Assembly: GCA_019748095.1 (NCBI GenBank)
Contig: JAIEQA010000144.1
Location: forward strand, 1 to 35,671
Source: Caulobacteraceae bacterium
GTDB taxonomy: Bacteria > Pseudomonadota > Alphaproteobacteria > Caulobacterales > Caulobacteraceae
Length of the DNA: 35,671 nucleotides
Direction of reading: 5' to 3'
In this document: positions 1-6,635 of the stretch, one piece after another
Layout: the number at the start of each line of letters is the position of its first letter
Position numbering within the stretch: position 1 is the stretch's first letter
Made by a program: the position numbers and the translations under genes
The notes under the pieces: generated by a model
What the model saw: only the letters and a program-made list of their open reading frames with translations
Database searches by the model: none
What the model was told of the DNA's origin: nothing

Positions 1-1550
1 ACCGCCGACGCCCCACCCGGCACGCCGAGAAAGAACTGGTCGTTGACGAAGGTCTTCTCTCGCTCCGAGATATTGACGCCGAACTTGATCGCGCTGAACG
101 GACCGCCGTCTGCAAAGGTGTGTCGCGCTTCGAGACGAACCGCCTTCAGCTCGTCATCGACAGACGGCGTATTCAGATAGCCGTCCTGACCACCCGGGAT
201 GATGTCGCCACCCCACCCCTGCGGGCTGGTCAGGCGGATCAGGTTCGGATCGGCATAGTTCAGCCGGCTCGAGAAAACAGCGACTCCGTCACCGTCGAGT
301 GTGTAGCCGAGGGTATCGAGGGCCCCCACAACATCCCGGCCGGTCCCGGAATAGGACTCCAGCACGACGTCCTCGCGCTCCACCTTCGAGTAGCTGAAAT
401 CGGCCATCAGCGACCAGTCGTCGGTCACATCGAAGACGGTGTTCCAGCCGAGGGCGGTGATGTTGCTGTCGCGGGTATTGACGTCGTTGCGGACGACACC
501 CTTCACATTCGAGAAGGTCCCGGCGGTCACGAACCCGTCCGCCACCGTCGCGCCGGCCTGAAGCTGCGGGCCCGGGCGGCAGGTCGGGGTCTGGACCTGG
601 GGCGTGCCACAGGCTCCCGATGAGCCGCCCCAGGCCAGGGGGAATTCGATGCCCCGCAGGATCTGGGTGTTCTGGAACTCCGAATAGAAGGCGTCGATGG
701 TGGAGTGGAACCGGTCATTGGGCTGGAACTCCAGCACACCCATGAAGCCGTCGCGCTCAAGCTCGGACGACATGACGTAGGGTTTCACCCCGCCGATCAC
801 GAAGGCCCCGGTACCCGTCGTCGGATACCCCCAGGCGTTATAGCGCTCGGACTGGTAGGGGCTCTCGATATGGGCGTAGCCCAGAGCGATCCCGATCGTG
901 TCGTCGGCAAACTGGTCGATATAGGAAACGCTGTAGCGGACGCCGTTGTCATCGGTGCCCGAGTTCAGGGCCCCGATGTCGTTCTGCTCATAGCGGACGT
1001 TGGCCGCGATCGCGCGGCGGCCATAGGCCAGCGGGCGGATCGTCTGCAGGTCGACCGTGCCGGCCAGACCCTGACCGATCAGCTGCGCGTCCGGCGTCTT
1101 GTAGATGGTCACGCCGCTCAGCAGTTCAGACGGATACTGGTCGAACTCGACACCGCGGTTGTCGCCCGTCGTGACCTGCTCCCGCCCGTTCAGCAGGGCG
1201 GTCGTGAAATCGGGTCCGAGCCCCCGGATCGAGATCAGCTGTCCACGCCCGTCCAGGCGCTGGACCGTCAGGCCGGGCAGCCGGGCCAGCGATTCGGCAA
1301 TGGACACGTCAGGCAGCTTGCCGATGTCCTCGGCCGTGATGACCTCGACGATCGAGGTGTTGCGTTGCTTGGCAGCGATCGAGCTGGTGATCGACGACCG
1401 GATTCCGGTGACGACGACCTCGTCGACCTGGGTGGCCTCATCCTGTGTCCGGGTCTGGGCCCCGGCTCCGCCGGCTACAACCAGCAAGGCCAGGCTGGTG
1501 ACAGCTGCGCCGGCCATAAGACGCGCACGCGTGTTGATACGGTTGCTCAT
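1..1550 (-). CDS. TonB-dependent receptor, N-terminal part (C-terminus outside window)
   Basis: Outer-membrane receptor, probably importing maltodextrins. An open frame of about 516 codons runs from an ATG at 1550 off the left edge. It begins with a signal peptide (roughly residues 1-31, ending GAGAQ). A plug domain of the Xanthomonas/Caulobacter receptor type follows, with DEVVVTGIRSS near 43, ITAEDIGKLPD, IAESLARLPG, ISIRGLG, LLNGRE and VTIYKTPDAQ, then beta-barrel sequence. A GGGAGGAAGAG ribosome site precedes the ATG. It diverges from an alpha-amylase gene, with a LacI regulator and alpha-glucosidases nearby, an arrangement like the Caulobacter malA locus. The substrate is therefore inferred from context; family membership is clear. 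The missing C-terminal half should carry the rest of the barrel and a terminal aromatic residue. Confidence 0.93.
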   Translation of the reverse strand, partial: MSNRINTRARLMAGAAVTSLALLVVAGGAGAQTRTQDEATQVDEVVVTGIRSSITSSIAAKQRNTSIVEVITAEDIGKLPDVSIAESLARLPGLTVQRLDGRGQLISIRGLGPDFTTALLNGREQVTTGDNRGVEFDQYPSELLSGVTIYKTPDAQLIGQGLAGTVDLQTIRPLAYGRRAIAANVRYEQNDIGALNSGTDDNGVRYSVSYIDQFADDTIGIALGYAHIESPYQSERYNAWGYPTTGTGAFVIGGVKPYVMSSELERDGFMGVLEFQPNDRFHSTIDAFYSEFQNTQILRGIEFPLAWGGSSGACGTPQVQTPTCRPGPQLQAGATVADGFVTAGTFSNVKGVVRNDVNTRDSNITALGWNTVFDVTDDWSLMADFSYSKVEREDVVLESYSGTGRDVVGALDTLGYTLDGDGVAVFSSRLNYADPNLIRLTSPQGWGGDIIPGGQDGYLNTPSVDDELKAVRLEARHTFADGGPFSAIKFGVNISEREKTFVNDQFFLGVPGGASA

Positions 1551-1606
1551 TCTCTTCCTCCCTGCGGGTCTTCTCGCGTTTCTGACGAAGCGATCCGGAC
1601 CTCGAC

Positions 1607-1622
1607 GCAAAAATATGCAAAC
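1607..1622. promoter_or_regulatory. Candidate LacI operator, site 1
   Basis: GCAAAAATATGCAAAC carries two GCAAA units and overlaps the proposed -10 of the receptor promoter. Related sequences lie at 1771-1786 and 6537-6554, in all cases beside genes of the maltodextrin set. Confidence 0.4.
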
Positions 1623-1639
1623 AATGACCGATCTTGCAA
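1612..1639 (-). promoter_or_regulatory. Putative promoter for the maltodextrin receptor
   Basis: On the minus strand TTGCAA (1639-1634) and CATATT (1617-1612) are 16 bp apart, about 60 bases before the receptor ATG. Both elements overlap TGCAAA-type half-sites, so a bound LacI protein would block this promoter. This is a consensus match only. Confidence 0.3.
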
Positions 1640-1656
1640 GCCTGTAATGTACAGGC
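1640..1656. promoter_or_regulatory. Palindrome in the divergent mal promoter region
   Basis: GCCTGTA-ATG-TACAGGC is a perfect 7-bp inverted repeat with a 3-base centre, just upstream of the receptor's proposed -35. It is unlike the TGCAAA sites and could bind a different regulator. No function can be assigned. Confidence 0.35.
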
Positions 1657-1695
1657 CTGAAAAGCGGCGGGGCGTCGCACGCCCTTTTCTCCAAC

Positions 1696-1710
1696 TGTTG
1701 CGCTGCAACA
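1696..1710. promoter_or_regulatory. Palindrome TGTTGCGCTGCAACA, possible operator
   Basis: A perfect 6-bp inverted repeat (TGTTGC-GCT-GCAACA) midway between the divergent receptor and alpha-amylase genes. The TTGC/GCAA half-sites resemble those of the other candidate LacI sites in the locus, so it could be an auxiliary operator. Confidence 0.4.
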
Positions 1711-1750
1711 CAGGCACTGCGACCTTGAACAAGAGAGCCGAAACACCGGA

Positions 1751-1778
1751 TTGACACGAAGGATCAGCCCTGCAAAAT
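1751..1778 (+). promoter_or_regulatory. Putative promoter for the alpha-amylase operon
   Basis: TTGACA (1751-1756) lies 16 bp before CAAAAT (1773-1778). A start near 1786 would leave a leader of about 50 bases containing the AAGGGGAGAGG ribosome site. The -10 falls inside the TGCAAA repeat pair at 1771-1786. Confidence 0.45.
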
Positions 1779-1786
1779 CTTGCAAA
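1771..1786. promoter_or_regulatory. Candidate LacI operator, site 2
   Basis: TGCAAAATCTTGCAAA is a pair of TGCAAA units overlapping the proposed -10 of the alpha-amylase promoter. Its first eight bases, TGCAAAAT, recur at 6537 beside the LacI gene. Confidence 0.45.
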
Positions 1787-1835
1787 GAGTTTGCCGGGCC
1801 TTGTATCCGGCGACCGCAAGGGGAGAGGCTGGACG

Positions 1836-3644
1836 ATGCGATCAATGTTCCCGCGCGCCTGCGGTTCGGCTCTCGGGCTGATCTTCGCCCTGGCGTGTGC
1901 CACCCCCGCCCCGGCCGGCATCCAGCCACCCGACCCGGACTACCGCGCCCGCCTGCCGCAGGACGAGGTGATCTATTTCCTGCTGCCGGACCGCTTCGCC
2001 AATGGCGACCCCGCCAACGACAGGGGCGGCATTCCCGGCGACCGGCTGGACCACGGCTTCGACCCCGCCCACGAGGGCTTCTATCACGGCGGCGACCTGG
2101 CCGGCGTGAGCGCCCGGCTGGACTACATCCAGGGCCTCGGGGCGACAGCGGTCTGGCTGGCTCCGATCTTCCGGAACAAGCCGGTGCAGGGCGAGCCCGG
2201 ACGCGAGTTCGCCGGATCACACGGCTACTGGATCACCGACTTCACCCGCGTCGATCCGCATTTCGGCGATGACGCCACCATGCGGGCCCTGGTGGAGGCC
2301 GCCCATGCGCGCGGCATCAAGGTCTATATGGACATCGTCACCAACCACACGGCCGATGTGATCCGCTATCGCGAATGCCCGGCCAATGACTGCGCCTACC
2401 GCAGCCGGGCCGACTATCCCTATACCCGGCGCGGCGGCGTGGATGGCGAGGCCATCAACGAAGGCTTCACCGGCGCGAATTTCGACCGGCTGACGCGGCC
2501 GGACTATGCCTGGACGCCGTTCGTCCCGGAGGCCGAGGCGACGGTCAAGGTCCCGGCCTGGCTGAACGATCCGATCTATTATCACAACCGCGGCGATACG
2601 ACGTTTCGGGGCGAGAGCAGTCTGGACGGCGACTTCGCCGGTCTGGACGATCTGATGACCGAACACCCCCGCGTGGTCGCGGGCATGATCGAGATCTTCG
2701 GCGACTGGATCGACCGCTACAAGGTCGACGGCTTCCGCATCGATACCGCCCGGCACGTCAATCCGGCCTTCTGGCAGGCCTTCGTCCCGGCCATGCAGGC
2801 CCGGGCCGCCGCCAATGGCATTCCGAACTTCCACATCTTCGGCGAGGTCTATGACGTCGATCCAGCGCAACTGGCCCGCTATACCCGGGTGGACGGCTAT
2901 CCCGCCGTGCTGGACTTCGGCTTCCAGTCCACGGTGACGGATCTGGTCGCGCGCGATGTGCCGCCCGACCGGCTGGCGCGGCTGTTCTCGGCTGATGCCT
3001 TGTATGAAGGTGGGGAGGCCGGGGCGCTGGGCCTGCCGACCTTCCTCGGCAACCACGACATGGGCCGCATCGGCCATTTCATCCTGACGGCCAAACCGGA
3101 CATCGGGGACGGCGAACTGCTGCAGCGATCCACCCTCGCCCACGCCTTCCTGATGTTCAGTCGCGGCGTCCCGACCCTCTACTACGGCGACGAACAGGGC
3201 TTCACCGGGGACGGCGGCTATGGCGGGGCCCGTCAGGACATGGCCGACACCCGGGTCGCAACCTATGCCGACGACCGGATCGTGGGCGGCGCTGGCGAGG
3301 CCTTCTCGACCACAGCCCCGCTCTATCGGGCCATCGCCGGGATGGCGGCACTGCGGCGGGCCGACAGCCGTCTGCGCCGGGGCCTCCAGACCGTGCGATT
3401 CGCGGCGGAGGCCCCGGGCCTGTTTGCGGTCTCGCGGCATCTGCCCGACAGGCCCGGCGAGACCCTGATCGTCTACAACACCTCGACGACGCCGGTGACG
3501 GCGAACATCGAGGTGGACGCGGCCTCGGCCGGCTGGTCCTCTTCGCGCGGGACCTGCCCGGCCGCGGCCACCGCCCCGGGAAGCCTGCGGGTGACCGTGC
3601 CGGCGCTCGACTATCTGATCTGTACTTCCGAAGGTGTGCCTTGA
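1836..3644 (+). CDS. Secreted GH13 alpha-amylase / maltodextrin hydrolase
   Basis: Retaining hydrolase of alpha-1,4-glucans, probably periplasmic, shortening maltodextrins taken in by the neighbouring receptor. The ATG at 1836 is chosen because AAGGGGAGAGG lies just before it and a signal peptide follows at once (MRSMFPRACG, hydrophobic run, then ATPAPA), giving 602 residues. The frame is open upstream, but that adds only 15 residues that would spoil the signal. GH13 regions are intact: DIVTNH (166-171), GFRIDTARH (299-307, nucleophile D303), FGEVYD (acid E337) and GNHD (D408). RECPANDC near 180 may form a disulfide loop. The stop overlaps the next start, so the two genes are probably translationally coupled. 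It could equally be a cyclomaltodextrinase-like enzyme; exact specificity is not visible. Confidence 0.93.
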   Translation: MRSMFPRACGSALGLIFALACATPAPAGIQPPDPDYRARLPQDEVIYFLLPDRFANGDPANDRGGIPGDRLDHGFDPAHEGFYHGGDLAGVSARLDYIQGLGATAVWLAPIFRNKPVQGEPGREFAGSHGYWITDFTRVDPHFGDDATMRALVEAAHARGIKVYMDIVTNHTADVIRYRECPANDCAYRSRADYPYTRRGGVDGEAINEGFTGANFDRLTRPDYAWTPFVPEAEATVKVPAWLNDPIYYHNRGDTTFRGESSLDGDFAGLDDLMTEHPRVVAGMIEIFGDWIDRYKVDGFRIDTARHVNPAFWQAFVPAMQARAAANGIPNFHIFGEVYDVDPAQLARYTRVDGYPAVLDFGFQSTVTDLVARDVPPDRLARLFSADALYEGGEAGALGLPTFLGNHDMGRIGHFILTAKPDIGDGELLQRSTLAHAFLMFSRGVPTLYYGDEQGFTGDGGYGGARQDMADTRVATYADDRIVGGAGEAFSTTAPLYRAIAGMAALRRADSRLRRGLQTVRFAAEAPGLFAVSRHLPDRPGETLIVYNTSTTPVTANIEVDAASAGWSSSRGTCPAAATAPGSLRVTVPALDYLICTSEGVP

Positions 3645-5284
3645 CCGTTCAAGCCTTGAGTCCTGCCCCCCGCACCCTGCCCCACGCCGGACCGACCCTC
3701 GAATGGTGGCGCGGCGCCGTGATCTATCAGGTCTATCCGCGCAGTTTCGCCGACACCAATGGTGACGGCATCGGCGACCTCCCGGGGATCACCGCCCATC
3801 TGGACCATATCGCCTCGCTGGGCGTCGACGGGATCTGGCTGTCGCCCTTCTTCACCTCACCGATGAAGGATTTCGGCTACGATGTGGCTGACTATCTGGG
3901 CGTCGATCCGATCTTCGGGACCCTGGCCGATTTCGACCGGCTGGTGAACAAGGCCCACGCCCTCGGCCTGAAAGTCATCATCGACCAGGTCTATTCCCAC
4001 ACCTCGGACGCCCACGCCTGGTTTCAGGAAAGCCGTCAGGACCGCACCAATCCCAAGGCCGACTGGTACGTCTGGGCCGACGCCAGGCCAGAAGGGTCGC
4101 CGCCCTCGAACTGGCAGTCGGTATTCGGCGGCCCGGCCTGGACCTGGGACGCACGCCGTCACCAGTACTACATGCACAACTTCCTCAAGGAGCAGCCGCA
4201 GCTGAACGTGAGGAACCCGGAGGTGCAGGAGGCCTTGCTGGCCGTTGCCCGCTTCTGGCTGGACCGGGGCGTGGACGGCTTCCGCTGCGACGCCCTGAAT
4301 TTCTCGATGCACGACCCGGCCCTGACCGACAATCCGCCGGTCCTGACGCCCGGCAAACGCACCCGCCCGTTCGACTTCCAGCACCACGACCACAACCAGT
4401 CCCACCCCGACATCCTGGCCTTCCTGACCCGCCTGCGGGTCGTGGCGGACAGCTATGGTGACGACCGGTTTCTGGTGGCCGAGGTCGGGGGCGAGAAGGC
4501 CAATGAGGAGATGAAACTCTATACCGAGGGGGCCGACCGGCTGCATTCGGCCTATGGCTTCCTCTATCTCTATGCCGACCGGCTGACGACGGATCTGGTC
4601 GATCGCGGTCCCGCCATGTGGCCGGGCGTGGAAGGCGAGGGCTGGCCGTCCTGGACCTTCTCCAACCACGATGCCCCGCGCGCCGTGTCCCGCTGGGCCG
4701 AGGGTCGCGACCCCAAGGCCTTCGCCGAGATGGCCCTGTTGCTGCTGGTCTGCCTGCGCGGCAATGTCTTCGTCTACCAGGGCGAGGAGCTGGGCCTGCC
4801 CCAGGCCGAGGTCCCGTTCGAACGGCTGGTTGATCCCGAGGCCATCACCAACTGGCCCGAAACACTGGGACGCGACGGGGCCCGCACCCCCATGCCGTGG
4901 AAGGCCGACAACGGTTTCGCCGGCTTCTCGCAGGCCGAGCCTTGGCTGCCGGTCGATCCGCGCCATCGGGCCCTCGCGGTCGAGGTCCAGGAGCGGGACC
5001 CGTCATCGACCCTGCATCTGGCCCGCCGCCTGATCGCCCTGCGCAAGACCCATCCGGCCCTCCGGACCGGATCCATGACCCTGCTGGACGCTCCGGACGG
5101 CCTGTTGCTGTTTCATCGGACCGATGGCGACGAGCGGCTGCTGTGTGTCTTCAACCTGGGCCATGATCCGGTCGACTGGACCCCGCCGGCCGGCTGGTCG
5201 GTGGTCGAAGCAGTGAACTGCCCGGATGTTCACGCGGGCCGCCTGCCGGCGATGGCAGGGCTGATCCTCAGCGAGGCGGGGTGA
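3641..5284 (+). CDS. GH13 alpha-glucosidase, subfamily 23-like
   Basis: Exo-acting alpha-glucosidase releasing glucose from maltose and short maltodextrins; relatives often also transfer glucose. It has 547 residues and no signal peptide, so it is probably cytoplasmic. GH13 motifs are VIYQVYPRSF (28-37), DQVYSHTSD (115-123), GFRCDALNF (nucleophile D217), FLVAEVGGE (acid E281) and FSNHDAPR (D344). Region I has SH where most GH13 enzymes have NH. As I recall, that pattern marks the GH13_23 group of Halomonas and Xanthomonas alpha-glucosidases. The start is a TTG at 3641 that shares bases with the amylase stop (TTGA), with AAGG six bases upstream. No better in-frame start lies before the conserved N-terminus. 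It is the last gene of the two-gene operon. Confidence 0.92.
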   Translation: MTVQALSPAPRTLPHAGPTLEWWRGAVIYQVYPRSFADTNGDGIGDLPGITAHLDHIASLGVDGIWLSPFFTSPMKDFGYDVADYLGVDPIFGTLADFDRLVNKAHALGLKVIIDQVYSHTSDAHAWFQESRQDRTNPKADWYVWADARPEGSPPSNWQSVFGGPAWTWDARRHQYYMHNFLKEQPQLNVRNPEVQEALLAVARFWLDRGVDGFRCDALNFSMHDPALTDNPPVLTPGKRTRPFDFQHHDHNQSHPDILAFLTRLRVVADSYGDDRFLVAEVGGEKANEEMKLYTEGADRLHSAYGFLYLYADRLTTDLVDRGPAMWPGVEGEGWPSWTFSNHDAPRAVSRWAEGRDPKAFAEMALLLLVCLRGNVFVYQGEELGLPQAEVPFERLVDPEAITNWPETLGRDGARTPMPWKADNGFAGFSQAEPWLPVDPRHRALAVEVQERDPSSTLHLARRLIALRKTHPALRTGSMTLLDAPDGLLLFHRTDGDERLLCVFNLGHDPVDWTPPAGWSVVEAVNCPDVHAGRLPAMAGLILSEAG

Positions 5285-5303
5285 TCCGGGCGGGCGTCCA
5301 CCT

Positions 5304-5497
5304 CCCTTCTCCCCTTGCGGGAGAAGGTGGCCGAGCCCCCCGGTCCGATCTTCGACCGGCCGGAGGACAGGCTAAGCGAGGTCGGATGAGGGGTGACTCC
5401 CGGTCTGACCGGCGAGCCTTCCCGGCCCGGGCGGACGCGCGTCTTCGTACCCCTCATCCGGCCCTGCGGGCCACCTTCTCCCGCAAGGGGAGAAGGG
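5304..5497. repeat. Nested inverted-repeat element between convergent genes
   Basis: Bases 5304-5332 and 5469-5497 are perfect 29-bp inverted copies. Each is itself a hairpin (CCTTCTCCCC / GGGAGAAGG around TTGC). Inside lies a second perfect inverted pair, CGGATGAGGGGT (5383-5394) with ACCCCTCATCCG (5449-5460). The element fills the gap between the alpha-glucosidase and the convergent LacI gene and contains no coding frame I believe. Similar CTTCTCCC...GGATGAGGGG intergenic repeats are common in Caulobacterales and Rhizobiales genomes, as I remember them. Either hairpin could serve as a bidirectional terminator. Confidence 0.8.
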
Positions 5498-5505
5498 TCC
5501 TTGCC

Positions 5506-6534
5506 CTACCCCCCGCAGGTCTCGCGTACGATCAGGTCGGTGGGGATCCGCTCCGAGCGTCCCCCGCCCTCGCCGCCGTGGTCCAGCAGTTTGGAGACCA
5601 TCAGCCGGCCCGCCTTCATCGTGTCCTGGGCAATGGTCGACAGGGCCGGGCGGCTGTAGCGGCTGAAGGGCACATTGTCGAAACCGATCACCGAGACGTC
5701 CTCCGGCACGCGCTTGCCGGCCTGCAGCAGGGCCCGCACGGCCCCGAGCGCAATCAGGTCCGAGGCCGCCACGATACCGTCGAAAGCCAGACCCCGTCGC
5801 AGCATGGAATCGACCGAGGCCTCTGCGCTTTCCACCTCGAAATGGGCTGGCACGATCAGGTCGGGATCGACCCCGAGACCCGCGGCCTCCAGCGCCTCCT
5901 GATAGCCCCGCTGGCGCTGCATCGCCTCGGGCGGATCGAGGTCCCCCAGAAAGACGATCCGCTTGCGGCCCAGACGGGCCAGATGGGCCGCCGCCCGGCG
6001 CCCGCCATGGATGTTGTCCGAACCGATCGAGCAATAGGCCTGATCCGGCAGTTCGGCCCCCCAGACCACGAACCGGCCGTCGGTCTCGGCCATGCGGTTG
6101 AAGGCCGAGTGCAGGGTCGACTGTCCCAGAAAGATGACGCCGTCCGCTCGGCTGGTCGTCATGGCGGCGTTCAGGTCGTCCATGTTGGCCGGCGACACAT
6201 GGCTCATGACCAGATCGCACCCGCGCTCGCGCGCCGCCTCGCCCACCCCGGCCAGAAGCTCGAGGAAGAACGGGTCCGACAGCCGGCCCTCACGGCCCTG
6301 CGGTCGCGGCGTCACCAGCGCAATCGTGCCCGAGGCTCCGATCGGTCCCGCCGGCATATAGCGACGGAACGGATAGTCGTGCTCGCGCGCCAGCTTCCAG
6401 ATCTTCTGCTTGGTCCGGTCGTTGACCGCCGGACTGTCGTTCAGGGCCCGCGAGGCCGTGGAGATCGACACCCCGGCCAGGGCCGCGATGTCTTCCAGAC
6501 GAGTGCTCCGCTTGCTCACGCGCGCACCGTCCAT
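5506..6534 (-). CDS. LacI-family regulator of the maltodextrin genes
   Basis: Transcriptional repressor, 342 residues from the ATG at 6534. The N-terminal helix-turn-helix is typical (RLEDIAALAGVSISTASRAL, about residues 12-31). A periplasmic-binding-protein-like sensor domain follows, with GTIALVTP, DPFFLELLAG, ADGVIFLG, SIGSDNIHGG, IVFLGDLD, VSVIGFDNVPFSRY and LIVRE. The ATG is favoured because it begins just before the DNA-binding domain. It has no clear ribosome site; a GTG at 6519 is the alternative, and the mRNA may be nearly leaderless. The gene is divergent from the GH97 operon and sits among alpha-glucan genes, so a maltose-type inducer is inferred. TGCAAA sites next to its start suggest autoregulation. 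Confidence 0.9.
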   Translation of the reverse strand: MDGARVSKRSTRLEDIAALAGVSISTASRALNDSPAVNDRTKQKIWKLAREHDYPFRRYMPAGPIGASGTIALVTPRPQGREGRLSDPFFLELLAGVGEAARERGCDLVMSHVSPANMDDLNAAMTTSRADGVIFLGQSTLHSAFNRMAETDGRFVVWGAELPDQAYCSIGSDNIHGGRRAAAHLARLGRKRIVFLGDLDPPEAMQRQRGYQEALEAAGLGVDPDLIVPAHFEVESAEASVDSMLRRGLAFDGIVAASDLIALGAVRALLQAGKRVPEDVSVIGFDNVPFSRYSRPALSTIAQDTMKAGRLMVSKLLDHGGEGGGRSERIPTDLIVRETCGG

Positions 6535-6536
6535 TC

Positions 6537-6554
6537 TGCAAAATTTGCTGCAAA
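6537..6554. promoter_or_regulatory. Candidate LacI operator, site 3 (overlapping palindromes)
   Basis: TGCAAAATTTGCTGCAAA contains two overlapping palindromes, GCAAA-A-TTTGC (6538-6548) and TTTGC-T-GCAAA (6544-6554). It touches the LacI start codon region and lies upstream of the GH97 operon. It shares TGCAAAAT and TGCAAA with 1771-1786, the basis for calling it the operator of this regulator. Confidence 0.55.
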
Positions 6555-6580
6555 CCACGTCATCGCCGCATCTGCATCCG

Positions 6581-6608
6581 TTGAGCGGCGCTTGGCAAGA
6601 GCTTCGAT
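6581..6608 (+). promoter_or_regulatory. Weak promoter candidate for the GH97 operon
   Basis: TTGAGCG (6581-6587) lies 13 bases before GCTTCGAT (6601-6608), an arrangement and spacing similar to Caulobacter housekeeping promoters (TTGACGS, then GCTANAWC). The -10 match is poor. Confidence 0.25.
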
Positions 6609-6635
6609 CCAGAAGCCGACAAGGGAGTGAAGCCT

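Noticed and set aside
705..1754. Plus-strand frame of 349 codons over the left edge
   Set aside because: The minus strand encodes an unbroken TonB receptor with signal peptide and plug motifs over the same bases.
5304..5497. Insertion sequence or transposon ends
   Set aside because: Only 194 bp, no transposase frame and no clear target duplication. A dispersed palindromic repeat fits better.
6627..6635. GTG at 6627 as the GH97 start
   Set aside because: The ribosome site AAGGGAG overlaps it. The GTG at 6636 has the correct spacing and keeps the signal peptide.
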